11,366 nucleotides of DNA, from assembly GCA_964470845.1 (NCBI GenBank), contig CAYYEL010000070.1:1-11366 (forward strand). Direction: 5' to 3'. Source of the stretch: HGM04593 sp964470845 (lineage in GTDB: Bacteria > Bacteroidota > Bacteroidia > Bacteroidales > Bacteroidaceae). Both the position numbers and the translations under genes were made by a program. How positions within the stretch are numbered: the first letter of the stretch is position 1; each line of letters starts with the position of its first letter. Under the pieces are notes generated by a model. That model saw nothing but the letters and a program-made list of their open reading frames with translations, made no database searches and was not told where the DNA came from. Of this stretch, positions 1 through 7,155 are shown one piece after another.

Positions 1-282
1 CTCGTGGGCGCGTGCTCTTAGTTGCTGCTCGCTCATTGTGGGGAAGGCCGCGCTTATCTTCTGAAAATAACCATTCGATTCCTCCAACGCATTTGCCACT
101 CCGTATAGGCTGCTAAGGATACGTGCTTTCATCTCTCCGGTGGCATCGTTGGTAAATGTTACGGCCAGCGTGTGCTTATAGGCATTTGGGTTGGCAATAA
201 GCAATTTAATATATTCTACGGCAAGGGTAAAGGTCTTTCCCGAGCCTGCCGATGCTTTATATATGTACAGGGTCTTATCCAT
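1..282 (-). CDS. UvrD/REP-family helicase, AddA/RecB-like, N-terminal part (runs off the left edge)
   Basis: Only the first 94 codons are present; the frame stays open to the window edge. The protein opens with a Walker A motif, ASAGSGKTFTLA at residues 10-21, placed very near the N-terminus as in superfamily 1 helicases of the UvrD/RecB/AddA group. Helicase motif Ia follows at residues 41-51 (VTFTNDATGEM). In relatives the sixth position of this motif is normally lysine (TFTNKA); here it is Asp46. Members unwind DNA ends with ATP and often carry a C-terminal RecB-type nuclease, which cannot be seen here. The ATG at 282 lies 24 bases after the sbcC stop on the same strand, so it is probably the third gene of the sbcD-sbcC operon and acts in recombinational repair. 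The family call is firm; the exact subgroup (AddA versus RecB versus a generic UvrD) is inference. Confidence 0.85.
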   Translation of the reverse strand, partial: MDKTLYIYKASAGSGKTFTLAVEYIKLLIANPNAYKHTLAVTFTNDATGEMKARILSSLYGVANALEESNGYFQKISAAFPTMSEQQLRARAHE

Positions 283-306
283 TTTAGTGGAATTTTAAAC
301 AGCCTC

Positions 307-3300
307 TCAGCCGATAATTTCTATTCTGCTTTTTCCTTCTTTGCTCTTGATTACGTGTATCTGTGTTGGTATGCGCTCGATAATTTCGGCGAGGTGCGAT
401 ATTACTCCTATGCGGCGTCCCATACTTTGCAGACGTTCGAGTGCATCCATTGCCACACTCAGTGTCTCGCTGTCGAGCGAGCCGAATCCCTCGTCGATGA
501 ACAGCGACTCTATACTCATTTTGTTCGACGATAGCGACGATAGTGCAAGCGCAAGTGCCAATGATACAAGGAACGACTCGCCACCCGAGAGCGAGTGTAC
601 CGAGCGCGATTCGGACATCATATCAAGGTCGATTACTTTTATCGCAAGCGTGTCGGACGAGATGCGTGCAAGCTTGTATCTGCCCGAGAGCTCGCCGAGG
701 TGTTTGTTGGCAAAGGCAAGCATAATGTCCAGCGTGTAGCCCTGTGCTATCATTCTGAATTTGTTGCCGTCGCTCGAACCGAGCAGGGTGTTCAGTTTTT
801 TCCAATCGGTGGCTTTCTCGTTTATCTCGTCTCGCTCTTTGCGCAGTTGAATGGTGCGTTTTTTGTTTGCCTCGTCGCTTTTTATTGTTGCCGAGATTTG
901 TGTCAATCGCTCGGCTTGTTGTTTTATGTTTTCTTTGGTTGTGCTTTGCTGCGCGAGCAGTTGTTGTTGCGTCTGCTCTTCGTCGGGGCGGCTCGCGAGG
1001 CTCTGATGTTGTTTAATGTTTCGTCGGCGTTCCTCAAGCATTGTGGTTGCTTGCAGCAGTCGGTTATTTGTCTGCTCGACGAGGCTGCGCATTTGTGTTA
1101 TTTCGTGCGCGGGGGTTGTTGCAATCTTGTGTAGCTCTTCGAGTGTCATTGGCTCGTTTCTCGTTGCAAGAAAATCTTCAATTTCTTGCTTGTGCTTCTG
1201 AAATTCGTCGTTACGGCGTCGAATATTTCGGTGTAGTGTCTCAATCTGTTGACGGCATTTTTCAAGTGTTATAAGCACGCTGTTCCGTCTCTCGCTGCTT
1301 TGGTTTATTGAGGTGTTTATGCTTTCTATCTTTTTTTGATACTCTTTTTCGAGCTCTTCGGCGCAGTTGTTGCCAATGAGCTGTGCGTGCCTTTTTTCTT
1401 GTTCGGTAATGCTCTCTTTTATTGTGTTTATTATGTTTTCTTTTTCGCTTATGGTTGCGACAATCTCTTTCAGACGCGCTTGTGTAGCCGATAGTGTTGC
1501 TTCATTAACCTGTTTTTTGTGTTCGGTGTCGGTGTATAGTAGCTCTTTTTGTTGCCACTCGTTTGCGGTGTGTTTTACTCTTTGTGCAAGCTCGCGAAGC
1601 TGTTGCAGTGTGGGGCTGTCGCTTTGCAACAGTGGTTGCAACTGTTCGGTTGCTCGTGTTAATTTGCTGTTGTATATTTTTGTGTAGCCGTCGATTGATG
1701 CTGTAAGGGCTGTTATTTCGGTGCGGCAGCACTCGATGCTATTGCTCAGGTGTTCTATTGTCGATTGATTCTCTTTTTTGGCTTTTATGAGCAGCTCTTC
1801 TTGCAGTATGTTATTGCCAATGGCCGAGGTCTCGTGGTGGCAACTTCCGCACACGGGGCAGGGCACTCCTTCGATAAGTTGTGCTCGCAGTGTGGCAATT
1901 TCTTGTGTCAGTGTAAGGCTCAGTCGCTCGCTTTCGGCTTGTGCCGTTGCGAGTTGTTTCTCGTGATTTTTGAGTAGCGTGTGCGACGTTTCGCGTAACT
2001 TGCTTTTGCTCTCTATCAGTGTTGCTGCCTCTATGGCTTCGGTTATATCGTTAAGCGTGGTGTCAATGCCGGCCGATATGTTCTTGTAGCTTTCGTTTGT
2101 TTTTTTCCACTCGATAATTGTTTGTAGCTCTTTTTGCAGTGTTACATTTTCTTTTGTCAGATTATCTATTGTGGTAATGTGTTGTATTTGTTGTCTTTTG
2201 TTGTTGTCTATCTCTTGGGTGTACTCGGCCAGTTTTTTTATGTTTATCTGTTTCTCGGTCTCTATCTTCAGCGCTTCGCGTATTTTGGGCAGGGCGCTGT
2301 TCCACTCGTTGTTTGTCTGGCTTTGTTGTTCTATCAGTTTTTTATGTAGTTCCTCGGCTGCCGATAGTGCTGTGGCTTCTCTTTTTTCTTCTTCTTTTAA
2401 TTTCTCGTTTTGTGTCTCGTTGTCTTTTAATTCTCTTTTTAGGGCGAGTATGCCGGTGTATGTGTCGCGTATGGGTTGTGTGCTTTCTACTTTTTTTAAT
2501 TTTTCTATTGTGGGGCGAAGCTCTTCGAGGGCTTTTTGGCTCTGTATGACACTCTCTTGAGCATTTCTTTCTTCGGCGGTGAGTACTTGCATACGTTCAA
2601 TCCAATCGAGCTTTTTATCAATCTCTTTTAGGCTCTTTTCTTCTTTTTCTTTTTGTGATTCAAGCTCTTTTTGTTCGTCGAGGAGTGTCTTGAGCTCGTC
2701 GTCGCTCAGTAGTTTAATCTCGCCTATTTTGGCCGATATGATTTCTAATTCTTTATCGGCTTCTTTGCTCTTGTTGAATATTTTTATTGATATTTGTGAG
2801 TATATGTCGGTGCCTGTGAGTTTTTCGAGAATCTCGGACTTCTCGCGCGAGGATGCTCTCAGGAATGTGGCAAAGTCGCCTTGTGCCAACAGCACTGCTC
2901 GTGTGAATTGGTCGAATGTGAGGCCTAAGAGTGTTTTTACTTTTTCGAGTAATTCGCTCTTTGTGCCCTGAAGCTCGCTGTTGTCGCTTAGACAGTGGAG
3001 TGAATAGGTGTAGTTTTGCAGACGTCCGCCGGGCTTGCCGTTGGCGCGGCGCACACTCCAACGGGCACGATACTCCTTGCCGTCAAGGGCCTGAAAATCG
3101 CACTCGGCCCATCCTTCGCCGCAGCCTCGGCGCAGAATGTTACGTGGGTCATTTTCGTGAATGGTGTCTTCTTTTCCATCGGGGAGTTTACTGCTGCCAA
3201 TGACTTTTTTTGTGCGTGGCGATTCGTTGAACAGGGCAATGCACATTGTATCGAGCAGGGTTGTCTTGCCCGAGCCTGTGTTGCCTGTAATTGCAAATAT

Positions 3301-3393
3301 GCCGGCTGCTTTTAGTGGCTTGCTACGAAAATCTATTGTAAATTCGCCGGCCAGCGAGGCCATATTTTTTCCTCTAATTGCTAAAATTTTCAT
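307..3393 (-). CDS. sbcC: Exonuclease subunit SbcC (Rad50-like SMC ATPase)
   Basis: This 1028-residue protein is the ATPase and DNA-tethering subunit of the SbcCD (Mre11-Rad50 type) nuclease, which cleaves DNA hairpins and processes double-strand ends. Walker A is at residues 37-45 (GNTGSGKTT). A long heptad-rich coiled coil follows on each side of the zinc hook, C512-P-V-C515. The C-terminal ATPase half carries the ABC signature LSGGES at 935-940, Walker B and D-loop at about 964-974 (LFIDEGFGSLD), and the switch histidine H1000. All key elements are intact and the length is close to the 1047 residues of the E. coli protein. The ATG at 3393 overlaps the last 20 bases of sbcD in another frame, indicating translational coupling. 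The stop is 24 bases before the downstream helicase. Many long open frames on the opposite strand are composition shadows. Confidence 0.97.
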   Translation of the reverse strand: MKILAIRGKNMASLAGEFTIDFRSKPLKAAGIFAITGNTGSGKTTLLDTMCIALFNESPRTKKVIGSSKLPDGKEDTIHENDPRNILRRGCGEGWAECDFQALDGKEYRARWSVRRANGKPGGRLQNYTYSLHCLSDNSELQGTKSELLEKVKTLLGLTFDQFTRAVLLAQGDFATFLRASSREKSEILEKLTGTDIYSQISIKIFNKSKEADKELEIISAKIGEIKLLSDDELKTLLDEQKELESQKEKEEKSLKEIDKKLDWIERMQVLTAEERNAQESVIQSQKALEELRPTIEKLKKVESTQPIRDTYTGILALKRELKDNETQNEKLKEEEKREATALSAAEELHKKLIEQQSQTNNEWNSALPKIREALKIETEKQINIKKLAEYTQEIDNNKRQQIQHITTIDNLTKENVTLQKELQTIIEWKKTNESYKNISAGIDTTLNDITEAIEAATLIESKSKLRETSHTLLKNHEKQLATAQAESERLSLTLTQEIATLRAQLIEGVPCPVCGSCHHETSAIGNNILQEELLIKAKKENQSTIEHLSNSIECCRTEITALTASIDGYTKIYNSKLTRATEQLQPLLQSDSPTLQQLRELAQRVKHTANEWQQKELLYTDTEHKKQVNEATLSATQARLKEIVATISEKENIINTIKESITEQEKRHAQLIGNNCAEELEKEYQKKIESINTSINQSSERRNSVLITLEKCRQQIETLHRNIRRRNDEFQKHKQEIEDFLATRNEPMTLEELHKIATTPAHEITQMRSLVEQTNNRLLQATTMLEERRRNIKQHQSLASRPDEEQTQQQLLAQQSTTKENIKQQAERLTQISATIKSDEANKKRTIQLRKERDEINEKATDWKKLNTLLGSSDGNKFRMIAQGYTLDIMLAFANKHLGELSGRYKLARISSDTLAIKVIDLDMMSESRSVHSLSGGESFLVSLALALALSSLSSNKMSIESLFIDEGFGSLDSETLSVAMDALERLQSMGRRIGVISHLAEIIERIPTQIHVIKSKEGKSRIEIIG

Positions 3394-4573
3394 TGTTAAT
3401 CTCTGTAATTACTTCCCTTAAAAGTTTCTGCATATTTTCCGGCATCTCTTCGTGGCCGTAGTTGCGCGCGAAATAGTCGGTTGCGAGGCTCATAGGGTCG
3501 ATGCTCCTTACCTCGTCGTATGTCAGGGGGGTGTTAATGCTGCTTGCACCTTGCTTCGATACAGCTTCGATGCGTGTGAGGCGCACGGCTTTTCCCTCAA
3601 GCGCCTGTTCTATTTGTGTCCTTAGTGTGGGCTCGGGCTCGTCTATTTCTATTCGTATCTCTAAAAAGGGTGAGCCCTCGTCGCTCTCGCCCGAGGGCAG
3701 ATTCTCAATCTCTTTTATTATCTGTGGCAGTGGGGCAACGCCTATGCTTAGTAGTTTGGCATTACCGGGAATCTCCAATCTCTGTGTCTCGAAACTCTCT
3801 TCGTTTATTGTTAGCATTGTAACGCTTTGACGATTATTACGCTCGGCAAATGACATTGGCAACGGTGCTCCCGAGTAACAGATGTTTTTCAGTGCGCCGA
3901 TACTCTGTGCTTTGTGCAGATGTCCAAGAGCAATATATGTGGCACTCTCGGCGCACAAACCAAGCTCCACGCAGTCGAGGCCGCCAACAACGGTGCGCTC
4001 GCTGCGGTCGTCGGCCGAGGTTGTAGCTCCTGTCGCAAACAGATGTCCCATTATTATTATCTGTTTGAATTTTTCCTGCGCCTTCTCTGTCAAGGTCGAG
4101 AATGTTCGCTGTACCCCCTCGGAGTAGCTGTCGGCTGTGGGGTAGCCGCCCTGACGCAGATAGGGGAGCGCAATGCAACAAACACTATCGGATAGCGCAA
4201 TTATGTGGCGTTCGTAGTCGAATGTGTTGTCGGTGGTGCGTCGCATTGTTCCGCGCACGGTAACACCCAATGTCTCTAATAGTGTGTCGGGTGCTTCGAG
4301 GCGTGCACCCGAATCGTGGTTTCCGGCTGTTATTATTATCTTGAGTTTGGGGTTTTCTGTTGTTACATTGCGTATAAATTTATAGAATGCTTTTTGGGCG
4401 CTTGCCGATGGATTAGGGGTGTCGAAAATATCGCCTGCAATGAGCAGGGCGTCGGCTTTTTTCTCTTTTATGGTTGCTGTCAGCCACTTGAGAAATTTGC
4501 TGTGTTCTTTTGTACGGTCGTATCCGAAGAACGTCTGTCCTAAATGCCAATCGGCTGTATGTATAAGTATCAT
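3374..4573 (-). CDS. sbcD: Exonuclease subunit SbcD (Mre11-like metallophosphoesterase)
   Basis: This 399-residue protein is the two-metal nuclease subunit that pairs with SbcC. The calcineurin-like phosphoesterase motifs appear in order: D8-W-H10 near the N-terminus, G-D48-IFD, G-N85-H86-D87, G-H177 in IIMGHLFA, and G-H218-L-H220 in IALGHLH. These supply the expected metal ligands and catalytic histidine. The rest is the SbcD C-terminal capping and SbcC-binding region. The length equals that of typical SbcD (about 400). The ATG at 4573 gives the canonical start (MILIHTADWHLG), and it is the first gene of the minus-strand operon sbcD-sbcC-helicase. AGAAGAG just before the ATG could serve as a weak ribosome binding site, though Bacteroidota rarely depend on one. 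Confidence 0.97.
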   Translation of the reverse strand: MILIHTADWHLGQTFFGYDRTKEHSKFLKWLTATIKEKKADALLIAGDIFDTPNPSASAQKAFYKFIRNVTTENPKLKIIITAGNHDSGARLEAPDTLLETLGVTVRGTMRRTTDNTFDYERHIIALSDSVCCIALPYLRQGGYPTADSYSEGVQRTFSTLTEKAQEKFKQIIIMGHLFATGATTSADDRSERTVVGGLDCVELGLCAESATYIALGHLHKAQSIGALKNICYSGAPLPMSFAERNNRQSVTMLTINEESFETQRLEIPGNAKLLSIGVAPLPQIIKEIENLPSGESDEGSPFLEIRIEIDEPEPTLRTQIEQALEGKAVRLTRIEAVSKQGASSINTPLTYDEVRSIDPMSLATDYFARNYGHEEMPENMQKLLREVITEINNENFSN

Positions 4574-4595
4574 TATCTCTTCTGTAATTAGTCTG

Positions 4596-4603
4596 CTAAT
4601 ATA
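4596..4603 (-). promoter_or_regulatory. Possible -7 box for the sbcD operon
   Basis: On the minus strand the sequence reads TATATTAG, seven of eight positions matching the Bacteroides -7 consensus TAnnTTTG, and ends 22 bases before the sbcD ATG. A T-rich TTTC lies roughly 18 bases upstream where the weak -33 element would be. There is no perfect TAnnTTTG match on either strand anywhere in 4574-4799, so this is only the best candidate. Confidence 0.3.
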
Positions 4604-4636
4604 GCTGTTTTTTTTGAGAAATGAACCTTAATAGCG

Positions 4637-4658
4637 TAGAAGCTGTTTAGAAACTGTT
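4637..4658 (+). repeat. Tandem 11-bp direct repeat
   Basis: TAGAAGCTGTT (4637-4647) is followed immediately by TAGAAACTGTT (4648-4658), one mismatch apart. The second copy also forms an imperfect dyad with TTTCTA at 4664-4669. The repeats lie in the divergent region between sbcD and trkH, about 140 bases from trkH and 65 from sbcD. An 11-bp period would place two protein contacts on the same face of the helix. A binding site is inference. Confidence 0.45.
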
Positions 4659-4702
4659 CCGAATTTCTAATAAATATTTTCTTGTTATCGGGAAACTCTC
4701 AT

Positions 4703-4725
4703 TTTACAATATGTAAACGAGTTTA
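4703..4725. promoter_or_regulatory. Two overlapping dyads upstream of trkH (candidate operator)
   Basis: TTTACA-ATA-TGTAAA (4703-4717) is a perfect interrupted palindrome. TAAAC-GA-GTTTA (4714-4725) is a second one that shares the middle half-site. Together they give three alternating TTTAC/GTAAA-type half-sites 75 to 97 bases ahead of the trkH ATG. They could bind a dimeric regulator of K+ uptake, but AT-rich DNA yields such dyads by chance and I do not recognise a named motif. Confidence 0.3.
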
Positions 4726-4799
4726 TATGGGGCGTTGTCGGCACTTTTTTAAAATCAACGATATAAATTCAGATACTCTTTAAGATATTATCCAAGAAT

Positions 4800-6620
4800 A
4801 TGAAACTAAGCAGAATAAAGAAGGTATTTACTCATAGGAGGGTTGCTGCAATAGAGCATTTGTTGGCTATTGTGCTTTTTATCTTGTCGTTGGTTACAAT
4901 TGGAGCTATTGTCGTTGATTATGGTTTTTTGCTCGATAAAGCCGAGCATACAATTATAGACCTTGTTTATAGAGTGGCGTGGTGGTGCTATCTGTTGCTG
5001 TTTATTTTACAATTGTTGTTTGGCTGGCGCAGGATAAAAAGAAATTCGGTCTTTTTGACGGCTTTTGTGGGATTGCTCTTTTTTCTCTCGGCATTGTTGC
5101 GATATTTTGAGCTTGGCGGTGTATATTCTGCAACGGATGTTCCTTTTTATTTGAATTATTTGTTTGTCGAGAAGATTCTGCTTCTGTTGCTTTCGGTGCT
5201 CGATGTCTCACGAGGAATTATTGATTTTATAAACAAAAAGACTAATCCGGCTATGCTTATGGCAATATGTTTTTTGTTGCTCATAGGTATTGGAACTATT
5301 CTTTTGTTGCTTCCGCGTTCGACGCTCGATAGGGTGCACCTATCGGTTGTCGATGCCGTTTTTGTATCGACAAGCGCCGTGTGCGTAACAGGCCTCACTC
5401 CGCTTGACGTTGCTGCAACATTTTCGACCGAGGGACAGATTGTGCTGATGCTCTTGATACAAACCGGTGGTGTGGGGGTGATGACAATTACCAGTTTTTT
5501 TGCCCTTTTTTTTATGGGCGGGACGGGGCTTTATAGTCAGTTTGCCCTGCGCGATATGCTTGGTAGCGACACATTCGGCTCGCTTATCTCGACACTGCTC
5601 AATATCTTGGGTTTTACTTTTTTTATTGAGGCTGTGGGGGCTGTTGGAATATGGCTCTCGATAAAGGGAACGCTTGGGATGAGCCTGCAACAAGAGGTGT
5701 TTTTTTCTCTCTTTCACGCGGTATCAGCCTTTTGCAATGCGGGTTTTTCGACACTCTCGGGTAATCTTGGAAACGCTGCCATAATAGTCGGGCACAATCC
5801 TTTTTTTGTGATAATTACACTGCTTGTTGTGCTGGGCTCATTGGGTTATCCTATTCTTGTTAATTTTAAGAAAATGATATTCTACTATATTGAATTGTTT
5901 ATCGGACGGCTGTTTCGTGTAGGTGAAGCTCGCACACGATACAGCCATATAATGAATATAAACACGAAAATTGTGCTTACAATGACCTTTGTGCTGCTTG
6001 TGGGTGGTACATTGGCAATTGCACTGTTTGAGTGGAATGGTGCTTTTACTCGAATGACAACTGCCGATAAACTTGTACAGTCGCTCTTCAATGCGGCTGT
6101 TCCCCGAACGGCGGGCTTCAGTAGTGTGAGTGTTGCCGATTTTTCGTTGGCTGCTATTCTTGTCTATCTGTTTTTAATGTGGGTGGGTGGTGCATCGCAA
6201 TCGACTGCCGGCGGAATAAAGGTGAATACCTTTGCCGTTGCTTATGCCAATCTTCTCTCGGTGATGCGAGGGCATCGTGGGGTGATGCTTTTTAACAGAG
6301 AAATTTCGGTTGCATCGTTGCGTCGTGCTTCGGCTGTGATTTTTGGGTCGATACTTATAATTGCCACAGCTTTTTTTGTGTTGATAATTATTGAACCGCA
6401 GATTCCCTATGGTAGTCTGCTTTTTGAGACAGTCTCGGCATATAGCACTGTGGGGGCCGGCCTTGGCGTAACGCAGCATCTTGGTGGCGTCTCGAAATTG
6501 ATTTTGGCACTGTTGATGTTTCTTGGACGCGTGGGATTTATGACAGTGCTTGCAAGCATCATTCCTCCAACCGGAGTGCGTAAATTCCGTTACCCGAAAG
6601 ATAATGTAATTATAAACTAA
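4800..6620 (+). CDS. trkH: TrkH/KtrB-family potassium uptake channel subunit
   Basis: This 606-residue integral membrane protein is the ion-conducting subunit of a Trk/Ktr K+ uptake system. The four pore-loop repeats typical of the family are visible: TSAVCVTGL (191-199), SAFCNAGFS (309-317), AAVPRTAGFSS (432-442) and SAYSTVGAGLG (547-557). Each contains the filter glycine (G198, G315, G439, G552). After the third pore helix comes the Gly/Ser-rich gate loop GGASQSTAGGIK (463-474), also a family hallmark. About 150 residues of extra hydrophobic segments precede the first repeat; in my recollection longer TrkH proteins of Bacteroidota share this. The ATG at 4800 starts a basic N-terminus ahead of the first membrane helix. 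No good -7 box is visible upstream. The trkA-like gene begins 5 bases after the stop, so the two are co-transcribed and the products form one complex. Confidence 0.95.
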   Translation: MKLSRIKKVFTHRRVAAIEHLLAIVLFILSLVTIGAIVVDYGFLLDKAEHTIIDLVYRVAWWCYLLLFILQLLFGWRRIKRNSVFLTAFVGLLFFLSALLRYFELGGVYSATDVPFYLNYLFVEKILLLLLSVLDVSRGIIDFINKKTNPAMLMAICFLLLIGIGTILLLLPRSTLDRVHLSVVDAVFVSTSAVCVTGLTPLDVAATFSTEGQIVLMLLIQTGGVGVMTITSFFALFFMGGTGLYSQFALRDMLGSDTFGSLISTLLNILGFTFFIEAVGAVGIWLSIKGTLGMSLQQEVFFSLFHAVSAFCNAGFSTLSGNLGNAAIIVGHNPFFVIITLLVVLGSLGYPILVNFKKMIFYYIELFIGRLFRVGEARTRYSHIMNINTKIVLTMTFVLLVGGTLAIALFEWNGAFTRMTTADKLVQSLFNAAVPRTAGFSSVSVADFSLAAILVYLFLMWVGGASQSTAGGIKVNTFAVAYANLLSVMRGHRGVMLFNREISVASLRRASAVIFGSILIIATAFFVLIIIEPQIPYGSLLFETVSAYSTVGAGLGVTQHLGGVSKLILALLMFLGRVGFMTVLASIIPPTGVRKFRYPKDNVIIN

Positions 6621-6625
6621 AAAAT

Positions 6626-7039
6626 ATGAAGTATCTTGTTATTGGATTAGGAAATTTTGGCAGTACTCTTGCCGAGGAACTTACCGCACGCAGCCACGAT
6701 GTGATTGGTGTAGATACGTGTGAGCAACGTATCGAGGATATTAAAGAGCGCATTGCTGTTGCCTATATTATGGATGCGACAGACGGCGCTGCATTAAAAT
6801 CGTTGCCGCTTGGCGAGATTGATGCAGTGTTTGTTGCAATAGGGCACAGTATGTCGGCCTCGTTGCGAGCGGTGGCGATGCTTAAAAAGCTCGAAGTTAA
6901 AGGGCTTTTTGTACGTGCGATAGATGCTGTTCATCTCTCTATCCTTGAGGCTATGAGCATTGAGAATGTTTTTATGCCCGAGGCTTATGCGGCGCGTAAT
7001 TTTGTACAAAAAATCTTAAAAAGCGATGCTGCGAATTAA
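6626..7039 (+). CDS. trkA: TrkA/KtrA-like RCK_N domain protein lacking the C-terminal RCK domain
   Basis: This 137-residue cytosolic protein is the likely gating partner of the TrkH-like channel encoded 5 bases upstream. It has a Rossmann fold RCK_N domain: GLGNFGS at residues 7-13 is the nucleotide-binding glycine motif, D30 ends the second beta strand (VIGVD), ATDG follows at 51-54, and DAVFVAIG at 66-73 is the fourth strand. KtrA proteins are usually about 220 residues, with RCK_N followed by RCK_C (TrkA_C). Here the protein stops at the end of RCK_N, just after VQKILKSDAAN. The 116 bases before the next gene hold hairpins and no displaced coding remnant in any frame, so this is a domain loss rather than a fresh frameshift. 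RCK_N alone can still form the ring that contacts the channel; RCK_C is where c-di-AMP binds in characterised KtrA, so that input is probably missing. Confidence 0.9.
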   Translation: MKYLVIGLGNFGSTLAEELTARSHDVIGVDTCEQRIEDIKERIAVAYIMDATDGAALKSLPLGEIDAVFVAIGHSMSASLRAVAMLKKLEVKGLFVRAIDAVHLSILEAMSIENVFMPEAYAARNFVQKILKSDAAN

Positions 7040-7055
7040 GGCTGATAATTGTGTA

Positions 7056-7077
7056 TCTTCGCTGTAAACAGCGAAGA
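7056..7077. repeat. Short hairpin after trkA
   Basis: TCTTCGCTGT and ACAGCGAAGA are perfect complements separated by two bases, giving about nine usable pairs with a four-base loop. It starts 17 bases after the trkA stop. No U-tract follows on the plus strand (AATAATTC), so it is a weak terminator at best. It may instead act as an RNA 3' end stabiliser. Confidence 0.45.
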
Positions 7078-7097
7078 ATAATTCAGTGAACACAAAA

Positions 7098-7132
7098 GCG
7101 CCCTCGACAACTTAAAAAACTGTCGAGGGCGC
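7098..7132. terminator. Bidirectional terminator between trkA and the acyltransferase gene
   Basis: A perfect 12-bp GC-rich stem, GCGCCCTCGACA (7098-7109) with TGTCGAGGGCGC (7121-7132), encloses an 11-base A-rich loop. On the minus strand it is followed by TTTTGTGTT and lies 23 bases after the acyltransferase stop, a good intrinsic terminator. On the plus strand the downstream sequence is less U-rich, so it ends the trkH-trkA transcript less certainly. Its place between convergent genes supports the call. Confidence 0.8.
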
Positions 7133-7155
7133 AGATTGTTTATTATAAAAAAGCC

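Noticed and set aside
172..3315. Many plus-strand open frames of 60-179 codons opposite sbcC
   Set aside because: They lie antisense to a complete, motif-confirmed sbcC, their products are Cys/Ser/Leu-rich low-complexity strings, and none shows a recognisable domain. They are shadows of its codon bias.
7054..7063. TATCTTCG as a promoter -7 box after trkA
   Set aside because: It matches seven of eight positions but lies in the stem of the 7056-7077 hairpin and has no plus-strand gene downstream before the terminator.
7040..7155. Displaced TrkA_C coding sequence after a frameshift
   Set aside because: I read all three plus frames: stops occur quickly, nothing resembles RCK_C, and two hairpins occupy the space.
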